NCBI GenBank assembly: GCA_017354895.1
Contig: CP071493.1
Location: 4,216,001-4,280,000, forward strand
Direction of reading: 5' to 3'
DNA length: 64,000 nt
From: Podospora comata
Lineage: Eukaryota; Ascomycota; Sordariomycetes; Sordariales; Podosporaceae
The stretch's first letter is position 1; each line of letters opens with the position of its first letter. The notes under the pieces are model-generated. The model made no database searches. It was not told the origin of the DNA and was given only the letters and a program-made list of their open reading frames with translations. The position numbers were made by a program, and so were the translations under genes. Positions 9,186 to 20,471 of the stretch are shown piece by piece.

Positions 9186-11617
9186 TGCGGGTTAGGCTGT
9201 GTGTGCCACTTGTGTCTGATGATCCGTGGGTTGTGAGACACGATCTGGCGGGCGGGATATCTCAAAAGGTCAAAAAGGTGGTTGACGGATCCGCCGCGCT
9301 TTCGTTTTTTCCAGCCTTGGCGAGTTCTGATTCTTTCCTTGCTCCTGTGTCCCAACACGACGGACGATGCCCAACTTCTCGTTCGACTTCAAGATGGATA
9401 CGACAGTGGCGTTCTAGTTGCGCGCTCAGGGGAGAGTCACCGGCTCGGGTAAAACCGTTATCGTTAAACGGCCTTGAGCTTTCGGCGGGCGGGATATCTG
9501 TATCGTTCTCAGGCGAGCGGTCACGGAACGGGAAGGGCTCAATGGGCGCGCAACAGGTGTCCTCGTCGGGGTCGGTAGAGCGCAGGGCAGCACCCGTCGC
9601 GGTTGGGTTGAGCACGGCAAAGGGTCCACGAAATTTGTCTCCTGGTGTGACTGGCTGCGACCGACGTTGAACGGCAGACTTTCAAAAGGGTTGCGGCTCC
9701 GAGGTGTTCTGATAGTGGGGGGGGGGCCACAGATTGAAATGGAAACCAAGTCCGCTATGGTCAGTGCGCGCTGCCCCACGATGTTTGTCTCCCACACCTC
9801 GAACCCCCCATGTCCTCTCTCCCACTTTCCCCCGCACCAACCAGCCCCAAGCAGCGCTTCCGGAACGGCAGGTGTCGCGCTGAAAGCTCTGACGGGTATT
9901 AAGTAAGGCCCCCAAATAATCATTACCTCAACTTCCCCTCGAGAGCCTCCCGACGCCGGCCACACTCACACCTGGGGCTCAACACTAAGCCGTCCTCCTA
10001 TGGGGCGACAAGCCCTTGGCCATGCCCTGGAAAAATTGGTCGAGCTGATGAGGCCCATGGCAGTTTCATCGGCAAGCTACGGCAGATGATACCTCTTCCC
10101 TCGACCTGGAAAGCTTGAGCTCGAGTTGGTCAGGCACCATCTCGCTAGAGAAGTGCTAGAGCGGTGGTTGTCAGGGTCTTGAACAATTTCGTGGCGGTTA
10201 GATAGATGGGTTAGATGTATGCCCCTCTGGATCTGGTCAAGATTCTACCCGTAGGTATTCCGAGGTGGCTTTCCCTCGTCATCTGCATTGTACCACATGG
10301 TTGCGTGCCTTTTCCAGACATGTGCTCGGTAAGATTAATGTAGACATGGCTGCCGTGCATGATGGTTGAATTTGAGGAAGCGAGGGTGTTCCTGGGTGAT
10401 CAAAGCTCCACCTCTTGCATGTCAACTGCAGGCGTTGAATAATGGATCCACCATCACATCGTGAAAGCCTTCAAAGAACCCCACGCTTGACAGGTTCAAA
10501 GTTGGGGGCTGGGCCAGCGGGTTTGCCATTGCAGACCTTGAAAGTCAGCTTGTCATCGGAGCGCGTCCTCCGTGAGAGGTGTTGGGGTGAACAGCCTCTT
10601 TTTCTTCCTTTCTGGAAACATGTTTTTCTAGATTCGTTGACCGAAGGCCCTAACCACCTTGAATGTCGCGAGTGGCGCACCCTCTAGACGTAACGAAGGT
10701 TGCATTTCCGGCCAACAACTGTGGTTGCTTTTTCAACTCCCGCCCCAATCTCGTGGGTTTAGTGCTCTGCCATGTGTCCAAGGGTTCCGGCTTCTGCCGT
10801 AGTGCGAAAACAAGCTTTTGATGACTGATGTAAACTCAGCCTGGAAATGGGGTTTGCCTTGAACGCGGGTAACAGTCAAAAAGCGGAACGCGACTGGAAC
10901 TTTGTTACTAGTGAGAACTTTGGGCCTTATTACTCAGGACATACAGCCATGATATTTTTATGTGTTCTACTCAACGGCCAATTATAGACCAAAGAGCCAG
11001 TCCTAAATACAATCCCACACAATATCCAAACATTCCTCATTCCTCTCTCCTCTGCTCTCTGCCCCCTCCACCTCACCGCCATTCAAATATCCTTCCACCC
11101 ATAGCTGCCATTAGCAACCATATTGCCCATTGAGCATGTCCAACACGATTATTGGAGAAAAAAAAGATTTTTAACAAAGGTAGAAAACCAAGGAGCGCCA
11201 CAGCCATGACCAGATGATCCAGTGAGACTGATGAGAGGGTAATATTTTAATAAAAAAAAGAAAACACAGTGGTATCATCGGATCTTATGAAGCGAAGACC
11301 CCTCAAAAAAGACAATATTAATGACCAAACCCGGGTCACCAAAGCAATGCTAGCAGTGCTGGGTGAAGAAAGAGAAGAGAAGAACAAACAGCCGATTGTC
11401 CAGAGCGGAAGAAAAATGCCAAAACAAAATATGCACAGTGTAAGAAAAAGTAAAAAGTCCGGTGATTTTGTGAGCCCAAAAGGAGATCTTAAGGCGAGTG
11501 TCCACGGCATCCAAGACCAGTAGATGATGGAAGGAGGCATGTCGTGGGTATCAAGCGTCATAAAGATGTTTTGGTCGTGATAGGGGTCGTGGCGCGGACG
11601 CAGAAGTGTGTTGGACT
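9186..11617. other. Intergenic region upstream of nuc-1 and downstream of the kelch gene
   Basis: This 2.4 kb lies 5' of nuc-1 and 3' of the kelch gene. Open frames of up to 179 aa occur around 9.3-10 kb but show overlapping frames on both strands and no recognisable domain; GC-rich leader sequence is the simpler reading. The part near 11.0-11.25 kb is AT-richer and fits a 3' flank. No RNA gene or repeat was recognised. Confidence 0.45.
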
Positions 11618-13897
11618 TTAGCCAAGGTTGAGCCAGCTCATATCATCGCGTACAGCAGATGGCTGCTTGCGCAGAGGCGCCGGCTCAGCAGGGGGCTTGG
11701 CTGCAGAAGCTGGAGCGAGAGCCGTGGCGTAGATGCCAGTGTTCGATGAGTTTTGTCGCTCCATGCCCCAAGGCCGGTTGTTGCTAGCAGTAGGATCCCA
11801 GGCTTCATGAACAGACTCTGGAATGCCGCTCGAATAGGCCGACATGGAGAGGTCGCTCACCGCGCTGATCGGACGCCCCGTCTCGATCTGAGCACTCATG
11901 CCTTCGTTGAACTTGGTGTTGTTATATGTGGCGATGGTGGGGCTGTGAGAGTTGACACGGCTGAATGATAGACGAGGCTCGTAAATCTGAAGGCGAGGCA
12001 CAGTAACGCTGTCCTGGGTCATACGGTTCTGCTGATCACTGTACTTGGAGCTCCGCTCTGAGTGTAGGGTAGTCCGCTGCGAATTGTTCTTGGTATTTGA
12101 GTTGCTGCTGCCAAAGCCGAGCATGTTAAGCGCCGAGCCTCCAGACCAGTAGCGATTCCAACCAGAGCTTCTGCGAGTGCTTTCTCGCTTGTCCGTTGTG
12201 GTCAGGTTCCGTGGTCTTGGTTCAGCCGTCTCGGTAGTAAATGATACGCCTTTCTCGTCCCGCATGGGCTGCGGGGATTGCGCCTCGGGAAGGATGGGCT
12301 TGCTGATTGTGCTCTTGAACGCTCTGAAAACGCTGTCTCCAGAATCGCGCTTACTGCCGTTACTAGACTTGCTGCCCTTGCGGCCTATGCCTGGTAGCCT
12401 TGGCTTACTCTCACTAGCGCGACCCATGAGGATGGCCATGGAAGAGAAGGAACTCTTGGAGCCTTGAGACTGGTGTCCCCGGAATACCCCAGCTGGACCC
12501 TGACCGAAGGCAAGGCTGTCCTTGGCGTAACCAATACCGTCCTTTTCGCTTGAAGACACGCCGCTGGATCTTCTAATGTGGCCAGCCTCTGTATGAGCCT
12601 GCTGTCTCGTGCGTCTCCGCAGGCAGAAATAGATCAGACCCAAAATGAACGCCAGTCCAAAGACAGACCCAAGCACAGCGCCGAGGATCATGTTGACGTT
12701 TGAACCGGAGCCACCAGCCACAGGAGCGTCTGTTTCGGTTGGGGTTGCCGTTGCCGCAGCGGCAGCATCGCTAGTAATCGTAGCCAGCGTCGAGGATGTC
12801 GACGTGGAGAGTGTCGCGGTTGTCGAGGTAGCAGTCCTCGAAGACAGCGTAGTCGATGATTCTTCATCCAGAGAAAGAAGTCTGATTTGACCAAGCATTT
12901 CTGTGGCATTCTGCCAAGTATTCGTCGTCGTGTCAAACATGGCTACCGGGTCCTCACTATTACCACCGGCAATCACAACCATTCCATCAATATCCTTAGC
13001 CAGGGCGAAGTTTGTTCGCGTTGTTGTTGGGGCGAGCGATGAGTTATACGCCGGCCAGTTATTCAGTGTTAATGGCTCAGATCTCCGCCTCTGCTGCCTG
13101 GCAGCACTCCGCGCCCTTCTCCGGGCGGACCTCTTGGTAACTGGTGCGGCGGCTGCTACTGGCTGTCCTGGGCCAGTGTAGAGGACAGTCCTCCTCACAA
13201 TGTTCGGTGACTCGGTCATGTCGAAGGTGAGCAGGTTCTGTGACCCATCGGCGCCACCCAGAAGCACGGCCTGAACTGCTGAAGCATCTTTGAGTGGTGT
13301 TGCGAGCGTTGCCCTAGAGTCTAGCCACTTCCCCTCCTGGTTATTGAAGAGATAAACCTGTTTGTTGTCGGGATTACCACCAAGCATAACAGCTTCGTGA
13401 GTAGACCAAGGCAACAGAATGGGCTTTACCGCTGGTGGCGCCCATGATTCGTGAGAACGAATAGTATGTGGTGCGGCTGCGCCGACGGTGAATGTCTGCG
13501 ATGATGCTTGACCCTCTGAGCTACCACCATATACCAGAATAGAGTCTGTGCTGTTGAGGTAAACAGCGCTGTGTCCTGTCCTGCCGCTAATATCGAGGGT
13601 ATCCACGGGAACGTTCTCCCATTGACCGGTCGAGAAGGTAAACTTCTGAAGCCCCAGATACTCCGGGTTGCCCCCCTTTCCTCCAACCACAAAGAACGCC
13701 GACGTCGCTGGATTTCCTGTTGTCGAGCCGACGCAAGCACCACCTGTGACCTTCTCGCCCTGAGGTAAAACCTCCCACTCGGCACCTGGTTCGAGCCTCA
13801 AAGACTGAAATGCGTCGGCCGAGTATGTGTAAAGTGTGTGGTCGAAGATGATGGAACACGCGTCGTTCAAGGGTGTCTCTGGCTGAGGGAGAGACAT
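11618..13897 (-). CDS. Kelch/galactose-oxidase-like beta-propeller protein with one membrane segment
   Basis: Single-exon, 759 aa. Residues 1 to about 360 contain kelch-like blades with repeated Gly-Gly pairs and following aromatic positions (AFFVVGGKGG, SILVYGGSSEG, AVMLGGNPDNK, MVVIAGGNSED). Near residues 252-274 a strongly basic insert (SARRRARSAARQQRRR) interrupts the propeller. A Ser/Thr-rich stalk leads to one hydrophobic helix at about 398-420 (ILGAVLGSVFGLAFILGLI), then CLRRR and a 330-residue Ser/Arg/Lys-rich, probably cytoplasmic tail. No N-terminal signal peptide is visible, so a type III (N-out) topology is an inference. Similar kelch membrane proteins occur in Pezizomycotina, but I do not know a tested function. 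The ATG at 13897 (MSLPQPETP) begins the frame. Confidence 0.75.
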   Translation of the reverse strand: MSLPQPETPLNDACSIIFDHTLYTYSADAFQSLRLEPGAEWEVLPQGEKVTGGACVGSTTGNPATSAFFVVGGKGGNPEYLGLQKFTFSTGQWENVPVDTLDISGRTGHSAVYLNSTDSILVYGGSSEGQASSQTFTVGAAAPHTIRSHESWAPPAVKPILLPWSTHEAVMLGGNPDNKQVYLFNNQEGKWLDSRATLATPLKDASAVQAVLLGGADGSQNLLTFDMTESPNIVRRTVLYTGPGQPVAAAAPVTKRSARRRARSAARQQRRRSEPLTLNNWPAYNSSLAPTTTRTNFALAKDIDGMVVIAGGNSEDPVAMFDTTTNTWQNATEMLGQIRLLSLDEESSTTLSSRTATSTTATLSTSTSSTLATITSDAAAAATATPTETDAPVAGGSGSNVNMILGAVLGSVFGLAFILGLIYFCLRRRTRQQAHTEAGHIRRSSGVSSSEKDGIGYAKDSLAFGQGPAGVFRGHQSQGSKSSFSSMAILMGRASESKPRLPGIGRKGSKSSNGSKRDSGDSVFRAFKSTISKPILPEAQSPQPMRDEKGVSFTTETAEPRPRNLTTTDKRESTRRSSGWNRYWSGGSALNMLGFGSSNSNTKNNSQRTTLHSERSSKYSDQQNRMTQDSVTVPRLQIYEPRLSFSRVNSHSPTIATYNNTKFNEGMSAQIETGRPISAVSDLSMSAYSSGIPESVHEAWDPTASNNRPWGMERQNSSNTGIYATALAPASAAKPPAEPAPLRKQPSAVRDDMSWLNLG

Positions 13898-16800
13898 TGT
13901 GATTGTGTACCCGTCTCGTTAGTCGCGGTGATGAGCGACCTAGAGATCAATTACTTCCTCCGAGTTGACAAACGTAAGAAAGGGTGGCGATGGTGTCCTC
14001 CGAGTTACAAGAACATGTCGAGTCCCGTCCTTTTTACTGTCGATTCGAAGGGTATCGAGTCGTTGGGCAAATGTTCACTTTGGGGAGCAAGATGAAGTGG
14101 TTGCTCCCAAATCGAAAGAATATCAAAACCAAGGAGCCCCGGAGAAGGATTGGCAGAGAGGCACGGTGTTTGATCCGGACTTTTCCTTGAGCTGCTGTGG
14201 TCACTGTGGCACACTCTGCACAACCAGCAACACGGAGAATAAAATGATGGTGATCTGGAAAGTTGAGGGCCGGCCCTTGCTGGGAAGCAAAAGAGGATGA
14301 TCGACGGAACAAACTTGTTGCTTTGTTTCCCGACAAAACGGCGGTCGATCGTGTCGAGGAAGAAACAAACTCGTCTTCTTGGTTCCCGTCCTGAAAGGGG
14401 GCGTTCGTGTCGCAAGATGGGGAGAGGGGGGAGCGTCTGAGCGTATGTTGTTTTTTTCAAAGCCAAGCTTTGGTGACGAGAAAAAACTGAAGTTCTGGAA
14501 AACTGTGCCGGACGAGTTTCAACTTTTCCCACTCACGATGCAATTCGCAACTCTCAAGAGGCGAACAAAACGACAAACGACGACGACAAACACGCGAAGC
14601 GGAAAGAGTAGAGAAAGATGCGAGAAGCAAGAGACGGAGAGAGAGAGGGAGATTGGGAGACAGCCAGCCAGTGTGACCGAGACATCGGGTGAGGACCGCC
14701 AGACCGCACCACAGAGAATGAACTGGGGGAGAGTCTGACCAGGGGAATGGGAGCCGGGGGCTTGGTCGAATCAGAAACGCCAATGGAGCTGGCAGGGTGG
14801 TCCTGGACCCTCATTTGTAGCCCATCATGCGAGTGACCTCCAGTCGCATGCAACTGCAGCGGGTCAGCCATGTAGCGGGGGCTTGTGAGAGACCTTGTCC
14901 ATCTTGCGCAAGGGGGAAAAGGGGCACAGGCGCAAACAGAAATTGGCCAGTGTGGTGCCTCGAGGCCTGCAAATCAACGACAAACCTCGGCCCGTCTTCG
15001 ACTCTTCCATCCCAATCTTGGTGTTGCACAAAACAGCCAATCCAACCATCCCAGACCGCGAAATTGTTTCTGATGGAGGCATTGAGGATTGGATTCACCA
15101 TGGTGGAGATGGTTTAAGATGATCCACTAGCACGTGTGGTTTGGCTGTTGCTCTCCAGTTTTGTCGAACGACCAACATCGAGAGACAGAGGGAGCAGATG
15201 ATCTCCGTTGAGTCGTTGACGGAAACTCTTCGTTCACTTGAGCTTGTCACCTCGTGACTGATGATTGGAGAGGCGTTCGTGTTCGTCCAGTCTTTTTCCG
15301 TGTCGGCCGCTCGGCGGGGAGATCGCTTTGGTGAACCAAGCACAAGGTGACATGGCGCTGAGGCTACCACCAAATGGCAACCCTGCACTTGAAACGCTAG
15401 CCTCCTGGCAGTTCCCCTGGCGCTAACCCCAAAACGGCTCGAGAGAAGAACGTTGAACGAACCCCCCACCATGTGGCCCGTGGCCTGTGGTTCCTCGGTG
15501 CTCTTCAAGAAAAAAAGAAGAAATGGAGTCGGCTCGAATTGCTTGTTTGCAAAGGCTTGTCTACTATGATGTCAATTCCATGGATATACACTACTGTAAA
15601 TTTTGATCTTCCAACATGTGTTGTAAGTGCAAATTTCTAGTCCCTCTATGATCAGGACAAGTGTAGCAGTGTAAGTACCAGATAGCTGGAGTGGCTGACC
15701 GGACCTTGATAAATGACCCCTCCATCAGCAGCGGCGCGGCTCACAAACTCCAAGGCGCATTCAGGCACAGCGAGATATCGGAGGAACTTTCTCCTGAGAT
15801 ACACATCAACCAGCCGGTCATCATTTATAAAAAGGAATCAGCATTTTCCACAAGTTGGGCTCTACGTGTAAAGATCTATATAGACAAATTTTCGGCGGCG
15901 CGCGCCTTATTATGATCTATCAATATACTGATCTCATCTTCCAGACCAAGATGGATGATATCAGAGCGCCTCAACGCTCTAGTAAACCCCTTTCTTGAAA
16001 AACCTGTATTCTTTCCCCCTCTCATTTCGGTCCCGTTCAGAATGTTGCCATCACACAGCATGAAGCCAGGATACCCTCAAATCGGTGTCCTTGTCCTCCA
16101 TAGCCGCCTGGTGAGGCCCAAGAGACCAGCCCCTCCAAGCATCCCCACCCTCATCGGTGATGTTGACCACGGTGAGCAGCAGTATCCGGCGTTACGGTCA
16201 CGACCATGATCCGATAGACCGACCGCTTGAAGCGGCCACTACGGCCCTGTCAAAGGTGCATAGGTTACCAGCTTCAGCCGCCTGAATGTTGCACTCTCTC
16301 CACCTCAACCTCTGCGTGTCGCCCATGCATGTCATCACACAAGCACCTTTTTCACATAGGTAGCTAAACCGCTCCTCACTCTAAACCTCTCTACATCTCC
16401 ATTTGCATCAGCAACATCACTTCACACCCAATCAACACCCCCAAGCTTTTTCACTAGGTAAATATCAAATTCGAGTCACCACACCACCCCATCACCTGTC
16501 AAAACCGCCTTCCCCCGCCTTCCCCAATCTATACGCGGTGGAATGCACAAAAAAACCAAAGTAGAAGCGGGAATGCAATGCACGACAAGTACCCCAAGAG
16601 ATATGCAAGATCCAGCCAGATGTGTACCTTACCTTATGCATTCCTCCCGTTGGAAAAAAAAAAGGCGGCGTCAGTGGCTTGCGTATTGTTGACCAATCGA
16701 CCCCTCCATTGATATGCTGCTTAAGCGCCCACGGCGTCCCTCCCTCTTGAACCACCGAGGGAAGCATAATTCAACCTTTAAACCGCAGGACCCAGTAGAT

Positions 16801-17531
16801 ACTCCCCAAGACAAGTGGTTTTGTGATATATTATGCTTGGAAGCGCCTATGGCGACGTCACGTTCTCCTAAAAGTTTTGTCCATGAGGTGATCGCCTGGC
16901 TTAGCTTCAAAATTATTCTCTGCAAGCGCCACATAGAGTCCGATGTAAAAAGCATAAGCTGTGAGAGTCAAGCACACAGTTACAGTCACAGGAACCAGCC
17001 AGAAGAAGCAAGTACAAAGAAGAAGTCGCTTTAAGCGACATATATGTAGAACTTTATTAACCCGTCTCCCCAAGTCCCATTTCCATATTCACCACCGCCC
17101 CATGAGTTGCAGTCTACAAGTTCCTCCCCGCTTTGCCCAACCAGAATGAATCCCTATGTTATACAATAACAGAAAGTTTTTTCTTGCCTGTCCCCCCCCC
17201 CCCAAAAAAAGTAAAAAGAAAACACCATGCCTGCATAAACGCCATCCCCCGTGAACGCTGATGTCAGCTCGTAACATCCGCTGGTATCATTGTAGAAAGC
17301 ACCAAAAAAGTGCCCGTTTCCCAAATCTCAAAACTCCAACCTGTGCCCAGTCGTCGTCTTCCGCCGACTGACCAAGGCATATGCATACACAAGTGCATTG
17401 TTGAACCCAGAAAGAACAGAAAAACCCCGACTCTGCATCCACCTCATTTTCCCTCCTCTTTGTTCCTATGTTGCCTGTCATTCTCAACCGTAGCCTGGTT
17501 AATGGATTGAAACCATCATCGCGGGTGCCAT
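13898..17531. other. Long intergenic region upstream of the kelch gene and downstream of mex67
   Basis: No gene is supported in these 3.6 kb. The part next to the kelch gene (13.9-15.1 kb) has overlapping open frames on both strands without a domain, and probably includes a promoter and leader. A purine-rich GAGA stretch lies near 14.63-14.66 kb. A small perfect hairpin sequence (GTCGCTT and its inverse) lies at 17025-17039. A 12-C run lies at 17192-17203 and is followed by seven A. The end near 17.5 kb fits the mex67 3' UTR. Confidence 0.4.
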
Positions 17532-19518
17532 CTAAGCAGGCGCGGTGAAGGCAGCAGGCGGCAAATTGGCCCGTTGCTCCTCAAAAGACTGGAGAGCAAG
17601 ATCAAAGTTCCAATTGGCTGTGCCAGATAGACAAAGCTCCGAATACTGGGCGTTCATGCCGGTGCGCCTCGCCAGCTCTTGGATAAGCTGGACCCTAGTG
17701 GCATCGTCGATGACAGGCACCGCAGCCACGACCGGAGCGACGGGAGCAATAGGCGCAGCGGGGGCAATGGTGGTTACTGGAACAGAAGCGGCTCCGGCAG
17801 CCCGCGGCGTCCATTTGTGGATAGTGAGCTGGTCACTGAGAACCCGGTAGGGGTGAGGGGCGCCTGGTTTGCTGGGCCCGAGGATGAAAGAGCGGGAAAA
17901 GGTACGAGTGCCATAAAGCTCCTCGGTCGTATCAGCTTCTTCAAATTGCCCGTGGACGTTAATCATCAAGCCCATCGCGAAGCCGTGTCCCGAGGGGTCC
18001 GCCAAGTGGGGGAACGTATGGCAGTCGATAATCCACAGTTCGGGCTGGTCCAGAGTGGCATGACGAGTGGCCGGCAGCGACTTCCACATCTCTGCAATGA
18101 GCGAGGCGCCGGTGAAGAGACGCTGGACGACTGCTGGGTTTCGGCTCCCTCCAAGCTTTTGAATGTTTCGGGAGTATTTCATGTAGGGTTTCCACTCAAC
18201 GTCACGGCCGGGTTCAGGTGTGGCAGAGAGCGAGGCCACGGACTCGGCATCGTAAAATTGCGCAGCCAAGGCCGGTCGGTCGTGGTCGTAAAGCTGGAAG
18301 AAGGACCGCAGAAAGATGCTGGCAACGTTGTTCTCGCCGTCGCGGAGATTAGAGGGCAGCTGGGCCAACGGCTGTGGAGTCATCGCCTTCAAGGCCTCAG
18401 CAGCCTCCTGCGGACTCCGGACAATGTTTCCATCCAGGATTTGCAGGCAAGGGAACCATTGGGTGATCTGCACGGCGTAATCGGCAGCGCCGGTGACAGG
18501 GTTTCCGACCAGGTAAAGCTCTTCTAGATAACGGAACTCCTGCTTCCATTTGGCAATCGAAGAGAAGGTCGCGAGCCGATTGTTGCTTAGGTCGAGCCGA
18601 CGCAAGTGTGGCAGCGAATAGGCTAGTGTAAACACCTGGTCGACGTCCGAGATCTCGTTACGAGCAAGGGAAACTGACTGGATGCCTTGCCTTTTCTCCT
18701 CAGCGGTCTTGAATTGCTCGCCAGCGACATGAATGATGGCCCTGAACGACTTTTCAGCCAGTGATTGGGAACCGACTGCGCCGAGATTTCCAAGGATGTC
18801 GTCTGTTCCGAGCGCTGACAGATCAAGAAGTTTCTGCTCAGCATTGTATCGCTTCGCCAACAACGCAAGAAGCTTCTGTCGGGTGTCTGCAGCGTCTTTT
18901 GAGAACTTGGTGCCAGTGGGGAATGGCTCAGTGGTTTCCTCGATGGTGATGGGAGCACCGGCGTACTGGTACCCGTTGAGGTGCATAATGCTAGACACGT
19001 CGTCCTTGTTGGCTTTGACCCAGACGTAGTCCCCATCTAGCACACCCTGGTGTATGTTAATATATGATTAAATTCAAGAAGAAAAAAACGGGACAACATA
19101 CTCTTCCCAAGACGATCTTCTTATCCTTATCAGCCTTGCGCTCAATGAATTGGAGAAGTCCCTTGACACCGCCATCGGAATTCGACGCGGCCTTGCTATT
19201 CTTGACACCCAGGATCTTGAGGGTGGTTTTGGCGGGCTTGGATCCACCTTCGCCGATGTAGTTCTTGAGGTTCTGAGCTAGACGCGAAGATGTTCTAGAA
19301 CCCCTCGCAGGCGCTCCTCTCGCAGCTCCTCTGCCGCGAGTTCCCCTGCCGGACGGTCCAGTTGGTGGATTGGAACCTGAGATCGGCGCGCCCATGGAAA
19401 CATCTCCATCACGATCGGTTCTGGTGGCAGCTCGATGTTTAGCGACTCCGCCACGGGAAGCTCGAGCTGTTGGCTTGCGATTATTGCTGCCGCCGCGAGG
19501 ACCAGTAGGAGGGGCCAT
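17532..19518 (-). CDS. mex67: mRNA export receptor MEX67 (NXF1/TAP homologue)
   Basis: Exons are 19518..19102 and 19046..17532, giving 643 aa; a 55-nt intron (GTATGT donor, CAG acceptor) joins KKIVLGR to GVLDGDYVWVK. MEX67 with its partner MTR2 carries mRNPs through nuclear pores. Domains in order: an Arg/Gly-rich N terminus (1 to about 90), a divergent RNA-binding region, leucine-rich repeats (about 255-325: LRRLDLSNNRLATF and LEELYLVGNPV), an NTF2-like domain (about 370-540) that would pair with MTR2, an Ala/Pro linker and a C-terminal UBA/TAP-C domain (about 583-643: ELARRTGMNAQYSELCLSG) that binds FG-nucleoporins. The start MAPPTGPRGG was chosen because it is the first ATG. The short upstream extension has no ATG and contains a possible acceptor. 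The gene is divergent from mph1. Confidence 0.93.
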
Positions 19519-20471
19519 CGTGATTGAGATCGGAAGTTGCTTGAGAGTCGCGGAACTGATCTGCAACAGACACGAGTTTGGTCGTTTGCACAGCCCTGTG
19601 AGATAAAGTCGCTCGAGAGGAGAGCCAGAGGCGGAATCAGTGGCTCAGGTTTTTGCGCCGAAGTTGAGAGTTGTGCGAAAGAGGAAGGGGGGCACTGGTG
19701 GTAGGTACCGGTAGGTATCGCTTCGATAAGGCTTCGGTCGACTGACTCGACTCTCGCTGGCTGACAGTGGAATGGCTGGGAGTCGCCACAAGCGTGAAAA
19801 AAGCACCTGCTAGGTGAGTGAATGTAGTAAGGTTGGCCGAATGTTGGCTCGGCTAACAAAGAGAGTAGAGAACCAATATCTCAGTTTTGGTGGTGCTGGT
19901 TGCGTCACAAAGAGAAGTAGGTGTTGTTGTGGTTGTTGTGGAGCTGGAACAAAAAGATGGATCGACTTTCAGTTGGCTGTGACTGCATACCTGCCACAAA
20001 CCTTGCACCAAGTGGGGTTCTGCCTGGGCCAAGGGCCCACCGTTCCTGGATAGTCAACCAATCGTAGCTTTTGCCGATGCTCCCGTGCTGGGGTGGCTTG
20101 GCAAGTTTTCTCACCCATTGACACGTGATCTGGTGTCTCGTCGCGTCTTGGGTATGAACAATAGATCGCGTCTTCTTTGGAGACGATGCACGTCACTTCC
20201 AGGCCAGACAGGACCTTCAAGATGACATAAGAAACAAAACGGCAGACAATTCCAAGCAATTCGGACACTCGTAATGACAGCAATGGTCGGTTGGTTACCC
20301 TTCGATAGATCACCACACCTTCCACAGGTCAATCACACCTCCCATAGGTCAATCGCAGACGGTCATTTGGCATTTCACGCACGCCTCAATTCACCCACCT
20401 CAGCTCACCTTCATCCCAGCTCACTCAACTCAATCCCTTTTTCTGAATATTTTTTGTAGCGATATAGCGCA
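19519..20471. promoter_or_regulatory. Shared divergent promoter region of mex67 and mph1
   Basis: About 950 bases lie between two divergent start codons. Near mph1 two copies of an AGGTCAATC motif sit 20 bp apart (about 20326-20353), and a pyrimidine-rich leader follows up to the ATG at 20472. No open frame here is convincing. Individual factor sites are not assigned. Confidence 0.5.
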
